A DNA stretch of 6,735 bases from Rhizobiaceae bacterium (GTDB lineage Bacteria; Pseudomonadota; Alphaproteobacteria; Rhizobiales; Rhizobiaceae). Positions 1 to 5,692 of the stretch are shown piece by piece. Where the stretch lies: the NCBI GenBank assembly GCA_020696915.1, contig JAJFMR010000158.1, positions 1 through 6,735 on the forward strand, given 5' to 3'. How positions within the stretch are numbered: position 1 is the stretch's first letter; the number at the start of each line of letters is the position of its first letter. The position numbers and the translations under genes are program-made. Below the pieces are notes generated by a model that saw only the letters and a program-made list of their open reading frames with translations, was not told the origin of the DNA and did not search any database.

Positions 1-76
1 TGCCGGCCGCTGCAAGCGTCTCGCCTTCAAATCCCAGCCGGGCCAGGAGTTCGGCCGTTTCCTTTGCAATCGTCAT
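1..76 (-). CDS. 5' end of a gene leaving the window, possibly an aldehyde dehydrogenase (partial)
   Basis: Only the first 25 codons are visible, beginning at an ATG (76-74 on the minus strand) and reading MTIAKETAELLARLGFEGET followed by LAAAG. A purine-rich ribosome site (AAAGGAACAGGA) ends 4 bases upstream, which supports the start. The amphipathic helix with a '-ETAELLARLG-' pattern resembles the N-terminus of aldehyde dehydrogenases of the piperideine-6-carboxylate dehydrogenase type in rhizobia. That assignment comes from recall of a short segment and is weak; no catalytic residue lies inside the window. The gene is in the same direction as the HerA-like ATPase gene upstream but is separated from it by 279 bases, so it probably has its own promoter. 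Confidence 0.5.
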   Translation of the reverse strand, partial: MTIAKETAELLARLGFEGETLAAAG

Positions 77-184
77 CGTCCTGTTCCTTTGCAGATCCTG
101 CGTGCCGCTCCGGATGCACCGCCATCCTGGTGGGCCGGCCTTTCACTCATGCCGCGATGTGTATCCGAGCCGGTCGTTTTGCAA

Positions 185-200
185 GGCGCCGAGCGGCGCC
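185..200. repeat. Short perfect hairpin in the gap downstream of the ATPase gene
   Basis: GGCGCC (185-190) and GGCGCC (195-200) form a 6-bp stem around the 4-base loop GAGC. Read on the minus strand the hairpin is followed only by CTTGCAAAACG, so there is no real T-run. It could be a weak transcript end for the ATPase gene or a structure in the 5' leader of the gene starting at 76. No function can be assigned. Confidence 0.3.
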
Positions 201-248
201 CATCGACCTGGCTGGAGTGCGGGAGAGCGTTTCGAAGATCCGGCGCTG

Positions 249-276
249 ATATAGTTGCGGCTATCCCGGCCGGGAT
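249..276 (-). promoter_or_regulatory. Candidate promoter -10 with an adjacent 14-bp palindrome (possible operator)
   Basis: On the minus strand a CTATAT hexamer (254-249) matches the rhizobial -10 consensus. Just upstream, ATCCCGGCCGGGAT (263-276) is a perfect 14-bp inverted repeat, where the spacer and -35 region would lie. No good -35 (TTGAC) is present at 16-18 bases. The site could therefore be an activator- or repressor-dependent promoter for the gene starting at 76, with a leader of about 165 bases. The palindrome and the -10 match are visible directly; the regulatory role is inferred. Confidence 0.25.
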
Positions 277-355
277 GCAGGACCTACCTTCTGTCGGGGC
301 CGAATGCAACGCTCCGTACCGCGCCGCGGCGGCCGTCGATCGCCGGCTCCCCCTG

Positions 356-2191
356 TCAGCCGCCGAGGGCGCGCGAGCCGAACCTGCCGGGCTTCAGACC
401 GAAGCTGACCTCGAGGTCCTCGGCCGCCAGCAGCGGTTTCTGCACGGCAGGCTCGGGTTTCCGATAGGTGGGATCACCAGGCTGCAACTGGGCGCTGACC
501 GGTTCGGCACAGGCCAAATTCGTCTGCGGCCTGGGCACGTTGCGCAGCCGTTCGACGATTGCGGCGAGGTCGACGTCCTCGGCGTCTCCGGCGGTGGGCT
601 CCGTCTCGCTGCGCTTGCCGGTGCCGGGGATGAGCGCCGCCTGCATCTTCTCGAATTTCAGGCGCATGGTGGTGGCGACTCCCTCGCCGAAGGCGATCGC
701 CTCCCGCTGCCCCATCGAGGACAGGAACGACAGCGTCGAAGCGGAAGAATCCGCGATCGCCGAGCGGATGATCGCCTGGTCCTGCTCATTGGCAAGCCGC
801 ATCGCGAAGAAAGTCGAGCACTGCGAGAGGATCGTGGGATCGAGCTCGCCCGGCCGTTGCGTCACGACACCGAGGTAGCAGCCGTATTTGCGGCCCTCCT
901 TTGCAATCCGCGAAAGCGCGTGCCGGGTCGGCGCGAAACCGAGCCTGGGATCGGCCGGCATGTAGCGGTGCGCCTCCTCGCACAGCACCAGAAGCCGCAA
1001 CCGGCCCTCGCTCCATAACGCCAGGTCGAAGGCTAGGCGGGCAAGCACGGAACAGACCGAATTCACGACCTCGGAAGGCATGCCGGCCATCTCGAAACAG
1101 GTTACCGGCCGGCCGCCATGCGGGACGCGGAATATGTTTCCGATGGTTTCGTGAATAGTATCCTCGATGAGGCGCGAATTGAACATGAAGCGGTAGCGCG
1201 GATCGGCGATAGCCGATTCGATGCGGGTCTTCAGCGATCGCAGCACCGGGCGATCGTTCTTGCTTTCGAGCAGGCCCATCCGCTCGTCGATCTGCTTGAG
1301 GAGGTCGGCCATGCGGTAGGGTACCGGGGTGTCGGCGGTCAGCGCGTCCACGCCACGGCGCAGAAACGTCCCCGAGCCGGGGCTGCGATAGATGTTCTTC
1401 GCCGCGGGGATGAGATCGCGCAGCACGTCGAGTTCTTCCGGAACGACCTCGCGGCCGCGAAACAGGACCTCAGCGAATTCCTCGAGCCTGAACATCCAGA
1501 AGGGCAGGTCGAGTGTGCCCGAATCGACCCTGACGCTGTATTCCGGCAGCGAAGCCGCGAACTCGTTGTGCGGGTCGAGAATGAGAACGCGCAGGTCGGG
1601 CCTCGCCTCGATGGCTTTCCTGAGCAGCAGCGACACCGCGGTGGATTTGCCGACCCCGGTCGTGCCGACGATGGCGAAGTGGCGGGCCAGCGTATCGTCG
1701 ATGGCGATGCGCGCCTCTATCGTTTCGTCCTGCGACAATTGGCCGAGGGTAACGGAGTGACGGCCTGCGAGGTCGTAGACCGCCTGCAGGTCGCGGGTTC
1801 TTATCCGGTGTGCGATCGCGCCGATGTGAGGGTAGACGGTGATGCCGCGGTCGAAGACGGGCACGGCTTGCGCGTCGCGGTCACGGACCTCGCCGATCAG
1901 CTCGACGCTGACTTCTATGGCGTTCTGCCCACCCGCATGCCAGGCAAGGTCTGCCTTGCCAATGGCATAGACGAGACCGACGGTGCGTACCGCGCCGAGA
2001 TTGATCGAGATCATCCGGCCGACGGTCCACAGTCCGGTCACGGCACCCTCCGCCGTGTCGGCGAAGGCGGCGATCGTCGCGCGGGCCCCGTCGCATCTTA
2101 CGACGTGGCCGAGTATCCGCCTGTCGTTCTGTGCCGCGTCGCGGCGCTCCTGCGACGTCGCTTCGCCGCCGGAGGCATTGCCTGCAAACAT
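356..2191 (-). CDS. HerA/VirB4-like ATP-binding protein (DUF87 family DNA translocase/helicase)
   Basis: This is a complete 611-residue P-loop ATPase of the FtsK-HerA superfamily. Residues ~25-150 look like the N-terminal beta-barrel (HAS-barrel) region. The Walker A motif GTTGVGKST lies at 176-184, followed by RVLILDPHNEF (201-211), which is typical of HerA. The Walker B segment LLVLCEEAH (400-408) has the catalytic acidic pair E405/E406. The GVVTQRPGELDP segment (441-452), with R446, fits the conserved sensor/Arg region. The last ~80 residues are Pro/Glu/Ala-rich and look disordered. HerA proteins form hexameric rings that move along double-stranded DNA, with NurA nuclease in archaea or other nucleases in bacteria. 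No nuclease gene is seen beside it here, so the role (DNA repair or otherwise) is open. The ATG at 2191 follows a GACGGGACGGGGACGGGACG tract, a G-rich tandem repeat that is a poor but possible ribosome site. The gene is divergent from the ilv operon, with 147 bases between its ATG and the ilv -35. Confidence 0.88.
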   Translation of the reverse strand: MFAGNASGGEATSQERRDAAQNDRRILGHVVRCDGARATIAAFADTAEGAVTGLWTVGRMISINLGAVRTVGLVYAIGKADLAWHAGGQNAIEVSVELIGEVRDRDAQAVPVFDRGITVYPHIGAIAHRIRTRDLQAVYDLAGRHSVTLGQLSQDETIEARIAIDDTLARHFAIVGTTGVGKSTAVSLLLRKAIEARPDLRVLILDPHNEFAASLPEYSVRVDSGTLDLPFWMFRLEEFAEVLFRGREVVPEELDVLRDLIPAAKNIYRSPGSGTFLRRGVDALTADTPVPYRMADLLKQIDERMGLLESKNDRPVLRSLKTRIESAIADPRYRFMFNSRLIEDTIHETIGNIFRVPHGGRPVTCFEMAGMPSEVVNSVCSVLARLAFDLALWSEGRLRLLVLCEEAHRYMPADPRLGFAPTRHALSRIAKEGRKYGCYLGVVTQRPGELDPTILSQCSTFFAMRLANEQDQAIIRSAIADSSASTLSFLSSMGQREAIAFGEGVATTMRLKFEKMQAALIPGTGKRSETEPTAGDAEDVDLAAIVERLRNVPRPQTNLACAEPVSAQLQPGDPTYRKPEPAVQKPLLAAEDLEVSFGLKPGRFGSRALGG

Positions 2192-2338
2192 CGTCCCGTC
2201 CCCGTCCCGTCATCGAAGACCTACCGGCCGGGGGTTAACGTCGCGTATGGCGGATTGGCGCAGGCCAGGTAAAGAAAACCTCGACAATTTGCATCGGCAG
2301 AGACGGCGGGCAGGAGAAATTCCTTCGGAAACAGCCGA

Positions 2339-2367
2339 TTGACAGCGGCGCCGGTGGCCGACTATTG
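2339..2367 (+). promoter_or_regulatory. Sigma70-type promoter of the ilv operon
   Basis: TTGACA (2339-2344) is a perfect -35 box. After exactly 17 bases comes CTATTG (2362-2367), a 4-of-6 match to the rhizobial -10 CTATAT. Transcription would begin about 7 bases later, near 2373-2376, which is directly at the leader-peptide ATG (2377). The location ahead of a leader peptide and terminator supports the call. The region between this promoter and the ATPase start (2192-2338) shows no gene and no clear promoter for the minus strand; it contains a GTTAAC palindrome near 2235. Confidence 0.7.
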
Positions 2368-2376
2368 TCCGCAGCC

Positions 2377-2427
2377 ATGAAGACGGCTCTCATTCTCGTA
2401 GGATGGCGCATGGGCAAGGCGGCGTAG
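2377..2427 (+). CDS. ilvL: Branched-chain amino acid leader peptide (attenuation control)
   Basis: A 16-codon ORF reads MKTALILVGWRMGKAA and stops at TAG (2425-2427). Codons 5-8 (2389-2400) are Leu-Ile-Leu-Val, exactly the three amino acids made through the downstream acetohydroxyacid synthase. Hairpins and a rho-independent terminator follow before ilvB. This is the classical layout of a peptide-controlled attenuator: low charged Leu/Ile/Val tRNA stalls the ribosome on these codons and lets transcription continue. Attenuation of ilvBN by a leader peptide has been described in the alphaproteobacterium Caulobacter crescentus, which gives a precedent. There is no room for a ribosome-binding site if transcription starts where the promoter predicts, so translation is probably leaderless. 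The peptide itself probably has no other function, although small products of rhizobial attenuators can act in trans. Confidence 0.8.
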   Translation: MKTALILVGWRMGKAA

Positions 2428-2466
2428 CCGCCGGGCGAAAACCCACCCATGCGCAACGGACAGGCT
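2406..2466 (+). promoter_or_regulatory. Attenuator RNA structures of the ilv leader
   Basis: GCGCATGGG (2406-2414), inside the leader-peptide codons, pairs perfectly over 9 bp with CCCATGCGC (2446-2454). The enclosed segment holds a GGCGGC/GCCGCC hairpin (2418-2432) whose GTA triloop touches the leader stop codon, and a small GGG/CCC hairpin (2433-2444), giving a three-way junction. A candidate antiterminator is AGCCGCCG (2426-2433) pairing with 2457-2466 through 8 bp with two single-A bulges (2460, 2462). It would capture the 5' arm of the terminator and exclude the 2418-2432 hairpin. The long stem and hairpins are directly visible. Which fold is the switch is inferred and was not energy-tested. 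Confidence 0.6.
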
Positions 2467-2484
2467 CCCCAGGGGGCCTTTTTT
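2462..2484 (+). terminator. Rho-independent terminator of the ilv attenuator
   Basis: GGCTCC (2463-2468) pairs with GGGGCC-type bases (2473-2478), with one T-G pair and the loop CCAG; A2462-T2479 can extend the stem. A run of six T (2479-2484) follows immediately. It lies between the leader peptide and ilvB on the same strand, so it would end transcripts early when Leu/Ile/Val are plentiful. Confidence 0.8.
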
Positions 2485-2537
2485 ATTGCCCGAAACAGGA
2501 TTAACCCACGAGCCAGGACGGTCGGCGGACCGACCCC

Positions 2538-2543
2538 AGGGAA
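2538..2543 (+). promoter_or_regulatory. Ribosome-binding site that fixes the ilvB start
   Basis: AGGGAA lies 7 bases before the ATG at 2551. The upstream in-frame ATG at 2449 is inside the attenuator stem and its reading frame runs through the terminator, so 2551 is the real start. Confidence 0.75.
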
Positions 2544-2550
2544 AGCGAAG

Positions 2551-4332
2551 ATGACCAACGGACAGAGTGAACGCCGCGAGATGACCGGCGCGGAAATGGT
2601 GGTGCAGGCGCTCAAGGACAATGGCGTCAGGGACGTCTTCGGCTACCCGGGCGGGGCGGTGCTGCCAATCTATGACGAGCTGTTCCAGCAGGACGACGTC
2701 CGCCACATTCTGGTGCGGCACGAGCAGGGCGCTGGTCACGCGGCCGAAGGGTATGCCCGCTCGACGGGGAAGCCCGGGGTCATGCTGGTCACTTCCGGCC
2801 CCGGCGCCACCAACGCGGTGACGCCGCTGCAGGACGCGCTGATGGATTCGATACCGCTGGTTTGCCTCACCGGGCAGGTGCCGACATCGCTGATCGGCTC
2901 GGACGCTTTCCAGGAATGCGACACCGTCGGCATCACGCGTCCCTGCACCAAGCACAACTGGCTGGTGAAGGACGTGAACAAGCTGGCGGCGGTCATCCAC
3001 GAGGCGTTTCACGTCGCGACGACGGGGCGTCCCGGCCCGGTGGTCGTCGACATTCCGAAGGACGTGCAGTTTGCAAGGGGCGTCTACACGCCGCCGCAGA
3101 TGGCGCCGCGCACGAGCTACCAGCCCAAGGTGCAGGGCGACCTCGACAAGGTGAAGGCAGCGGTCGAGATGCTCGCCGCGGCGAGGCGGCCGGTGATCTA
3201 CTCCGGGGGCGGCGTCATCAATTCCGGCCCCGAGGCCAGTCAGCTGCTGCGCGAACTGGTCGAGCTCACCGGGGCGCCGATCACCTCGACCCTGATGGGG
3301 CTCGGCGCCTACCCGGCTTCCGGCAAGAACTGGCTCGGAATGCTCGGCATGCACGGCACCTACGAAGCCAACATGGCGATGCACGACTGCGACGTCATGG
3401 TGTGCCTCGGCGCCCGTTTCGACGACCGCATCACCGGCAGGATCAGCGCGTTTTCGCCGAACTCGAAAAAGATCCACGTCGACATCGACCCCTCGTCGAT
3501 CAACAAGAACGTGCGCGCCGACATCGGCATCCCGGGAGATGTCGGGCGGGTGCTGGAAGACATGGTGCGGTTGTGGCGCGCCACGGTGAAGACCGATCGC
3601 AAGGCGCTGTGGCCGTGGTGGGAGCAGGTCGCCCGCTGGCGGGCGCGCGACTCCCTCGCCTACCGGATGAACGACGAGGTGATCATGCCGCAATATGCGG
3701 TGCAGCGGCTCTTTGCGCTGACGCGCGAACACGACACCTACATCACCACCGAGGTCGGCCAGCACCAGATGTGGGCCGCACAGCATTTCCATTTCGACAG
3801 CCCGAACCGCTGGATGACGTCGGGCGGGCTCGGCACCATGGGTTACGGCCTGCCGGCCGCGCTCGGCGTGCAGATCGCGCATCCCGATGCGCTGGTCATC
3901 GACATCGCCGGCGACGCCTCGGTGCTGATGACCATGCAGGAAATGAGCTCCGCCGTTCAGCACGACGCGCCGATCAAGATATTCATCCTGAACAACCAGT
4001 ACATGGGAATGGTCCGCCAGTGGCAGCAGCTGCTGCACGGCAACCGCCTCTCGCATTCGTATACCGAGGCACTTCCGGATTTCGTCAAGCTCGCCGAGGC
4101 CTATGGCGGCCATGGCATACGCTGCGAGAAGCCGGGCGATCTCGACGACGCCATTCGCGAGATGATCTCGGTCAGAAAGCCGGTCATCTTCGACTGCCGC
4201 GTCGCGGCGCTCGCCAACTGCTTCCCGATGATCCCCTCCGGAAAGGCGCACAACGAGATGCTGCTGCCCGACGAGGCGACCGACGAGGCCGTAGCCAACG
4301 CCATCGACGCCAAGGGCAGGGAACTGGTGTGA
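2551..4332 (+). CDS. ilvB: Acetolactate (acetohydroxyacid) synthase, catalytic large subunit
   Basis: The 593-residue product, the usual family length, condenses two pyruvates to acetolactate, or pyruvate with 2-ketobutyrate to acetohydroxybutyrate. This is the first common step of Val/Leu/Ile synthesis, in the cytoplasm, with TPP, Mg and FAD. The N-terminal TPP-binding domain (about 10-175) has GYPGGAVLPIYDE (31-43) and the catalytic Glu58 in RHEQGAGHAAEGYAR. The central FAD-binding domain (about 195-345) contains GARFDDRITG (287-296). The C-terminal TPP domain (about 380-560) has GDASVLMTMQE (454-464) and ends its TPP/Mg motif at NN (481-482). The motif reads GDA where GDG is the textbook form; I believe rhizobial homologues share this. 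Residues matching known plant herbicide sites (P111, A119, W491, S563) are the sensitive-type residues. The gene is first in an operon with ilvN and is controlled by the attenuator upstream. Rhizobial genomes often label it ilvI. Confidence 0.97.
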   Translation: MTNGQSERREMTGAEMVVQALKDNGVRDVFGYPGGAVLPIYDELFQQDDVRHILVRHEQGAGHAAEGYARSTGKPGVMLVTSGPGATNAVTPLQDALMDSIPLVCLTGQVPTSLIGSDAFQECDTVGITRPCTKHNWLVKDVNKLAAVIHEAFHVATTGRPGPVVVDIPKDVQFARGVYTPPQMAPRTSYQPKVQGDLDKVKAAVEMLAAARRPVIYSGGGVINSGPEASQLLRELVELTGAPITSTLMGLGAYPASGKNWLGMLGMHGTYEANMAMHDCDVMVCLGARFDDRITGRISAFSPNSKKIHVDIDPSSINKNVRADIGIPGDVGRVLEDMVRLWRATVKTDRKALWPWWEQVARWRARDSLAYRMNDEVIMPQYAVQRLFALTREHDTYITTEVGQHQMWAAQHFHFDSPNRWMTSGGLGTMGYGLPAALGVQIAHPDALVIDIAGDASVLMTMQEMSSAVQHDAPIKIFILNNQYMGMVRQWQQLLHGNRLSHSYTEALPDFVKLAEAYGGHGIRCEKPGDLDDAIREMISVRKPVIFDCRVAALANCFPMIPSGKAHNEMLLPDEATDEAVANAIDAKGRELV

Positions 4333-4433
4333 ACAACCACGTTGCAACGCTGCCGGCGGCCCCCGGCCCGCGCCGCGCTCCTCCCGGAAACCCGTCCCGT
4401 TTCACCCATCCGTACCCCGGAGGCCAGCCATGA
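4329..4433 (+). CDS. Possible 34-codon coupling ORF between ilvB and ilvN
   Basis: A GTG at 4329 overlaps the ilvB stop as GTGA. The frame stays open for 34 codons and stops at TGA (4431-4433), overlapping the ilvN start as ATGA. The ribosome site AGGGAA (4318-4323) sits 5 bases before the GTG. The predicted peptide begins VNNHVATLPAAPG and is Pro/Gly/Arg-rich, with no recognisable domain. It spans the whole 97-base gap between the two synthase subunits, so its translation could carry ribosomes from ilvB to ilvN. Long open frames occur by chance in DNA this GC-rich, and ilvN has its own strong GGAGG site, so a chance ORF remains likely. Confidence 0.25.
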   Translation: MNNHVATLPAAPGPRRAPPGNPSRFTHPYPGGQP

Positions 4434-5002
4434 ATGCCCAACTGCAGCCGACCGGCTCGGCCTACTTCATCGCCAAGGAGACGGAGCACCCCGAGATCCA
4501 TACGCTCTCGGTCCTCGTCGACAACGAGCCGGGTGTGCTGGCGCGCGTCATCGGCCTGTTTTCCGGCCGCGGCTACAACATCGAAAGCCTTACGGTTTCC
4601 GAGACGGAGCATGAAAAGCATCTGTCGCGTATCACCATCGTGACGCGCGGCACGCCGCATGTGCTCGAGCAGATCAAGCATCAGCTGGAGCGCATCGTGC
4701 CGGTGCACCGCGTCGTCGACCTCTCGGTGCGCGCGCTGGAACTGGGGCAGGAGCGGCCTCTCGAGAGGGAGCTGGCGCTGGTCAAGGTGGCCGGAACGGG
4801 TGACGCCCGCGTCGAGGCGCTGCGGCTGGCCAGCGCCTTTCGGGCCAACGTCATCGATGCCAATACCGAGCATTTCATCTTCGAACTCACGGGCAAGGTG
4901 TCCAAGGTCGAGCAGTTCATCGCCATCATGAAGCCGCTCGGCCTGGTGGAGGTCTGCCGCACCGGCGTTGCCGCGATGAACCGCGGGGCACAAGGAATGT
5001 AG
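4430..5002 (+). CDS. ilvN: Acetolactate synthase small (regulatory) subunit
   Basis: The 190-residue protein matches the IlvN/IlvH family. An N-terminal ACT domain (about 24-98) carries HTLSVLVDNEPGVLARVIGLF, with 'RGYNIESLTV' at 47-56. The C-terminal half (about 110-182), with ERELALVKV, is the ALS_ss_C domain. It binds the large subunit, raises its activity and gives feedback inhibition. N32, G35 and N50 align with residues of E. coli IlvH around its valine site, so valine control is likely. Compared with E. coli IlvH (about 163 residues), the N-terminus has an extra stretch of about 20 residues before the ACT domain. GGAGG (4419-4423) lies 6 bases before the ATG at 4430, fixing the start. 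It is downstream of ilvB by 97 bases and read in the same operon. The name ilvH is also used in rhizobia. Confidence 0.96.
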   Translation: MNAQLQPTGSAYFIAKETEHPEIHTLSVLVDNEPGVLARVIGLFSGRGYNIESLTVSETEHEKHLSRITIVTRGTPHVLEQIKHQLERIVPVHRVVDLSVRALELGQERPLERELALVKVAGTGDARVEALRLASAFRANVIDANTEHFIFELTGKVSKVEQFIAIMKPLGLVEVCRTGVAAMNRGAQGM

Positions 5003-5015
5003 GGCGTTCCAGGCC

Positions 5016-5633
5016 GTGCAAATTCAACCGATGGCCATGCCTGCCGAGACCTTCATCGCCCTCCTCATTTATGCCTTCGTAAGCTCGGTGACGCCGGGCC
5101 CCAACAATCTCATGCTGCTGGCGTCGGGCGTGAATTTCGGCTTCCGGCGCACCGTCCCGCACATGCTGGGCATCAGCGCCGGCTTCCTGACCATGCTTCT
5201 GGTGGTCGGATTGGGGCTCGGCGCCGTGCTCGATGCCGTTCCCGGACTTCACCTTGCGTTGAAGATCCTGGGCGGCGCATATCTGCTTTACCTGGCCTGG
5301 CGCATCGCCATGGCCGGCCAGCCCGGCAAGGCCGGTCATTCGCCGGCGCGGCCGATGACGTTTCTCGAGGCAGCGGCCTTTCAGTTCGTCAATCCCAAGG
5401 CCTGGGTCCTGGCGGTCACCGCCATGGCGCTTTACACCAGCCCGGCTTCCCATGTGGGGTCGGTGATGGTTATCGCGGCCTCATTCACCGCCGTGAACCT
5501 CCCCAGCGTCTCGGTCTGGGCAGGATTCGGCGTCGCCTTGCGAGGCCTGCTCGCCGACCCCATACGCCTGAGATTCTTCAACATCGTGATGGGGCTGCTG
5601 CTCGCGGCGACGCTGTTTCCGATGCTCGGCTGA
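5016..5633 (+). CDS. LysE/RhtB-family amino acid exporter
   Basis: This is a 205-residue inner-membrane protein with about six hydrophobic segments (roughly 12-36, 46-72, 78-99, 120-141, 147-171 and 186-204). It carries the family signature SVTPGPNNLMLLASG (24-38), the following FGFRRTVPHMLGI, and FQFVNPKAW (122-130). LysE/RhtB proteins export amino acids or related metabolites using the proton motive force; the substrate cannot be read from the sequence. It begins 13 bases after ilvN, so co-transcription with the ilv operon is likely. This makes export of branched-chain amino acids a reasonable but unproven idea. The start is uncertain: GTG at 5016 has an AGGG 11 bases upstream, while ATG at 5031 or 5037 lacks a clear ribosome site but would give a more typical N-terminus. 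Confidence 0.9.
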   Translation: MQIQPMAMPAETFIALLIYAFVSSVTPGPNNLMLLASGVNFGFRRTVPHMLGISAGFLTMLLVVGLGLGAVLDAVPGLHLALKILGGAYLLYLAWRIAMAGQPGKAGHSPARPMTFLEAAAFQFVNPKAWVLAVTAMALYTSPASHVGSVMVIAASFTAVNLPSVSVWAGFGVALRGLLADPIRLRFFNIVMGLLLAATLFPMLG

Positions 5634-5656
5634 GCCGCTCTCCAGCCGCCCGGTCG

Positions 5657-5686
5657 CTTGCCGCCCGGCCGGCCCGGCAGTAGAGT
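5657..5686 (+). promoter_or_regulatory. Weak candidate promoter before the nitrile hydratase genes
   Basis: CTTGCCG contains TTGCCG (5658-5663), 4 of 6 to the -35 consensus. After 17 bases comes TAGAGT (5681-5686), 4 of 6 to the -10. The predicted start of transcription falls at the ATG of the alpha-subunit gene (5693), which also lacks a clear ribosome site. The match is weak and could arise by chance in this GC-rich 59-base gap. No terminator with a T-run is seen between the exporter gene and this point. Confidence 0.22.
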
Positions 5687-5692
5687 CCGGAC

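Noticed and set aside
185..200. GGCGCC hairpin as a rho-independent terminator for the ATPase gene
   Set aside because: The stem is perfect but no T-run follows on either strand and it is over 150 bases from the stop codon, so it is listed only as a repeat.
454..457. GDA instead of GDG in the IlvB thiamine-diphosphate motif (residue numbers of the protein) as an inactivating change
   Set aside because: The Asp metal ligand and the NN end of the motif are intact, and to my knowledge rhizobial IlvB proteins commonly read this way.
89..1018. Long plus-strand open frame opposite the ATPase gene and across the left gap
   Set aside because: It has Arg/Ala-rich composition, no domain and no ribosome site, and it mirrors the codon bias of the ATPase gene on the other strand.
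356..2191. HerA-like ATPase as part of a new phage defence system
   Set aside because: There is no effector gene, mobile element or atypical composition next to it in this window; its neighbours look like ordinary chromosomal metabolism genes.
1118..2272. 384-codon plus-strand open frame opposite the ATPase gene
   Set aside because: It is antisense to conserved Walker motifs and has no family resemblance, so I treat it as a shadow frame.
2362..4347. 661-codon minus-strand open frame opposite ilvB
   Set aside because: It is fully antisense to a clear acetolactate synthase gene, has His/Arg/Gly-rich composition with no recognisable domain, and is typical of shadow frames in high-GC DNA.
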